Shown piece by piece: positions 21,079 through 23,662 of a stretch of 23,662 nt of DNA. The DNA is taken from positions 1 through 23,662 of the forward strand of contig JAVKMO010000012.1 in the NCBI GenBank assembly GCA_031539345.1, read 5' to 3'. The stretch comes from JAVKMO01 sp031539345. Lineage in GTDB: Bacteria > Bacteroidota > Bacteroidia > Chitinophagales > Chitinophagaceae. The position numbers and the translations under genes are program-made. The notes under the pieces were generated by a model. The model was not told where the DNA came from. It saw only the letters and a list, made by a program, of their open reading frames with translations, and searched no databases. How positions within the stretch are numbered: position 1 is the stretch's first letter; each line of letters opens with the position of its first letter.

Positions 21079-23330
21079 TTACAGTTGCACTTTCAATCCC
21101 ACATTAAAACTCAACGGCATATTAGGTCTGTATCCATTTGGAAGGTTGGCAACAATGGCTTTATTATCTGTGATGTTATTGATGGTTGAAAAAACAGATA
21201 AGTAGGAGTTGAATTTGTAATTTGCTGATACGTCAATAATTAAAAATCCAGCAATCGTGTTCACATCGTTATAGTTTACATTGTCCTTAGGTATTATGGC
21301 ATTGCCCTGCCCTGGTTTTATTCTTGTTTCTCCCGTATAGCGTGCAATTGTGGTGATATTGAATTTTTGAGTTTCAAGTTGAAGGCTCACAGTTAATAGA
21401 TGCGGAGTAATAAATGGAATCAAATCATTGGTATTGATTTTTCCACTTCCCCAGTCGCCGCCGCCATTAGTAAAGGTTTGTTTAAATTGAGCATCAGTAT
21501 ATGTATAAGCAATGCTAATCGGCAATTTAAAATTGTTGTTTGCACTTATTTGATGAAGCAAATCATATTCAACATTCACTTCTAAACCTTGTATTTTGCA
21601 TTACCCGCATTATACATATCGCCCGTTCCTGCACCGCCTCCTGAAACATTGTCTGAACCTAAAATGTTGTCATAGTTGTTTAAAAATCCTACTACCTGAG
21701 CATTGAATCCGTTTTGGTTCATACGATAACCCAATTCATAGTTTATGGAAGTTTCTACTTTTGCTTGACCTGTTGTAGAAGTTAAAGAAGGCATTCCTGG
21801 AGGAGAGAATCCTTTATGAACGCCACCAAAAAGGCTCATGCTCGAATTAAATTCATAATTTATTCCAACACCTGGCAATACAATAGATAAATCATTTTGG
21901 GCAAATTGTAAACCAGTTCCAATTCTTGCATTATCAGTAAGTCCATAATTTTGGAAATCAAATTCAATTTTTTCATATCGAATACCGGGGCTTATTTTAA
22001 ATCCTTTATAGCTCAAATCATAACTTAAAAATGTAGCCCAAGTATTGGCGTTTCTAATTTGATTTTCTTTATTGCCTTTAAAGCCAATGCCTGTTTGTAC
22101 CACAACGTTATTTGTCATTGTATAAGTTGAACTTGTTGCATATCTATCCGCTTGGTCAATATGATAACGAATACCCGCATGAATTTTCTGGTTGATTTGA
22201 TTTGTTACAAATGAATAATCAACATGCGTTTGCACTCCTTTTGTAAAATAAGTTCTGTTTGATGCTTGTCCTTCTATCACGCCGTTTGCTTTGCCAGTCA
22301 TTATTTGATAGGCGTTTTGATTTGTTATAGGGTCGCCCAAAACAGTATTAATACTTTTTCCATCAAAAGTATTTGCTCTATACCAATCTCTAAAAGTATG
22401 CGAATAATATGCCGTTGTGTTGATGAATAAATTTTTCAATGGCACGATATTGTAATTCAAAGAAGCGTATTGATGTTGAAGATTTAAAAAATCATTTTTT
22501 GTGCCCGCATAACGCCTAAGCGGATTGGCTTTAAAATCTTCATCAGTAAGTCCCAAATAAGTTTCATTACCATCTTCGGTTGTATTCACAATTTTTAAAG
22601 TTGCAGACTGTTGAATTTGTACCGACTGTTCAGTATGCCAACGCAATTTTGCCATTAGGTCTCGCCTATCAAATCCTGTGTTTCCACCATTATCTAATTG
22701 TTTAAACCCATTACTTGCAAGGCGATTAATTTCAAAAACATAATCAAAATTTTTACGACTATGACCTACCCAAACTCTCTGCTGATTAGTGCAAAAACTA
22801 CCATACGATAATTGAGCAAAACTTTTAAATGAGTTTGGAATAGCGGTTGAAAGCAGGTTTACAGCCCCACCAATAGTATAAGGACCATATTTTATTTGAC
22901 TACTCCCTTTTAATACTTCCACACCTTGCATACGTGCAAACGTTGGAAAGTAATAAGCTGACGGATCTGCATAAGGCGCAGGTGCGATTAAAACGCCATC
23001 TTCCATAAGTGTAATTTTAGCACTTCGATTTACTGACGTACCTCGTAAACCAATATTCGGTCTGAGGCCAAAGCCTTCTTCATCTCTAATATTTACACCA
23101 GGAATAATTCGTAATACATTATTGATATTGGGTTGATTGAGTTTTTCTAAAGTGCGATGATTGATAACTTGAACAGCACCAGGTAATATAGATGCCTTAT
23201 CTCCAATTATGGTTACTTGTTCAAGGCTTTGTTTATCCAAAGTGTCGTGTTCTATTTGTGCCGAAAATCCGCCAATATTTTCAAAGATAAGACAGAGCAA
23301 AAGCATTCCTTTCATGTTGATTTTTTGCAT
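21079..23330 (-). pseudogene. FecA-like TonB-dependent outer-membrane receptor, frameshifted
   Basis: An outer-membrane receptor of the ferric-dicitrate (FecA) type, importing a ferric chelate using TonB energy. From the ATG at 23330 there is a signal peptide ending near 'FSAQ', a TonB-box-like 'LEQVTIIGD', and a plug domain with 'RIIPGVNIRDEEGFGLRPNI', 'GLRGTSVNRSAKITLMEDGV', 'APAPYADPSAYYFPTF' and 'VEVLKGSSQIKYGP'. These are FecA hallmarks. The barrel runs to residue 582, where the frame ends at 21582 after 'YNAGNAKYKV'. Adding one A to the AAAA run near 21597-21600 gives 'AKIQGLEVNVEYDLLHQ' and continues to 21079, for 750 residues and the C-terminal barrel strand 'MPLSFNVGLKVQL'. The cause may be a real one-base deletion or a homopolymer sequencing error. 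Confidence 0.85.
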
Positions 23331-23586
23331 ATTGACTTTACTGTTTGCGTGATGAAATGATCTTGCCGCAACAATAAAGCGAATGAAGGAATTGAATTTT
23401 AGTAAAGAGAAAAAGATGTTTAGTTATTAGGAAAATAAAATACAATGAAAAATCAACGATATCAATTTCAACCAATTCTTTCAGCAATAAAAGAAGAAAT
23501 CATTACTGATTAAAGCACCTTTTTTTAGAATTCTTTGCAAAACCTATTGTAAAGAAATAAAATAATTTTGTAAGAAAAAATATTGT
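23331..23586. other. Intergenic region upstream of the TonB receptor
   Basis: An AT-rich 256-bp region between divergent starts. Apart from the -7 element near its right end I see no conserved site, terminator or RNA gene. A 22-codon frame (23445-23513) is present but not supported as a gene. Confidence 0.4.
23563..23570 (+). promoter_or_regulatory. Possible -7 promoter element of the last gene
   Basis: TAATTTTG is an exact TAnnTTTG match, 16 bp before the ATG at 23587. The only TTTG upstream (23534-23537) is 25 bp away, so the -33 half is uncertain. Confidence 0.4.
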
Positions 23587-23662
23587 ATGAAAAAAGCGAT
23601 GACCTTTTCAGATGTTTTATTGTTTAGTAACCCGAATAGAAAGCGGAGTAAAACGTACTACA
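23587..23662 (+). CDS. Partial N-terminus of an unidentified protein
   Basis: An ATG at 23587 opens a frame of 25 codons that runs off the window (begins MKKAMTFSDVLLFSNPNRKR). It lies behind a -7 promoter-like element, which supports it as a real gene start. The sequence is basic, has no signal peptide, and is too short to place in a family. Confidence 0.4.
   Translation, partial: MKKAMTFSDVLLFSNPNRKRSKTYY

Noticed and set aside
23445..23513. 22-codon plus-strand frame beginning MKNQRYQFQPILSA
   Set aside because: It is too short, has no promoter or terminator that I can support, and matches no known peptide type.

Overview
The window looks like chromosomal DNA of an AT-rich member of the Bacteroidota. 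The signs are Bacteroidota-type iron-sulfur and YfhO-family proteins, promoters with a TAnnTTTG -7 element and few Shine-Dalgarno sites, and an outer-membrane FecA-like TonB-dependent receptor. I cannot name the genus. Most genes are housekeeping or transport genes. No rRNA, tRNA or CRISPR array was recognised.

Left part (1-9623): the window opens in what looks like the end of an IS3-type insertion sequence, only 3 bp beyond the stop codon of a secreted catalase-like haem peroxidase. Next come a lone acetolactate synthase small subunit (minus) and, divergently, a lone succinate dehydrogenase/fumarate reductase iron-sulfur subunit. A bidirectional terminator with a perfect 21-bp stem separates the latter from a POT-family peptide transporter. 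A small secreted HMA-like protein is divergent from a tight three-gene operon: HAD phosphatase, YfhO-family membrane protein and thiL. The two divergent start codons are only 26 bp apart.

Middle part (9646-18679): a relic type II restriction-modification (R-M) system comes first. It has an intact HhaI-like C5 methyltransferase and a HinP1I-like endonuclease gene carrying three in-frame stop codons (predicted site GCGC). It is followed by an Rrf2-type regulator, a DUF2490 outer-membrane protein and a TauE/SafE (TSUP) exporter. A leader with terminator/antiterminator-like alternative pairings then precedes a second TSUP gene. A PiT transporter with its DUF47/PhoU-like partner lies on the minus strand. 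A group III truncated haemoglobin, a four-helix membrane protein and a short proline dehydrogenase follow on the plus strand.

Right part (18680-23662): this holds a second relic R-M system, an NgoPII-like endonuclease (one-base frameshift in an A6 run) followed by an intact HaeIII-like C5 methyltransferase (predicted site GGCC). Structured non-coding DNA lies on both sides, and the two sides share an inverted motif, so the module may have moved as a cassette. Last comes a FecA-like TonB-dependent receptor gene, also broken by a one-base frameshift, and the first 25 codons of an unidentified gene.

The main observation is that two unrelated type II R-M systems, about 8 kb apart, both keep an intact methyltransferase while the endonuclease reading frame is broken. 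The best candidate for undescribed regulation is the leader at 13821-13910.
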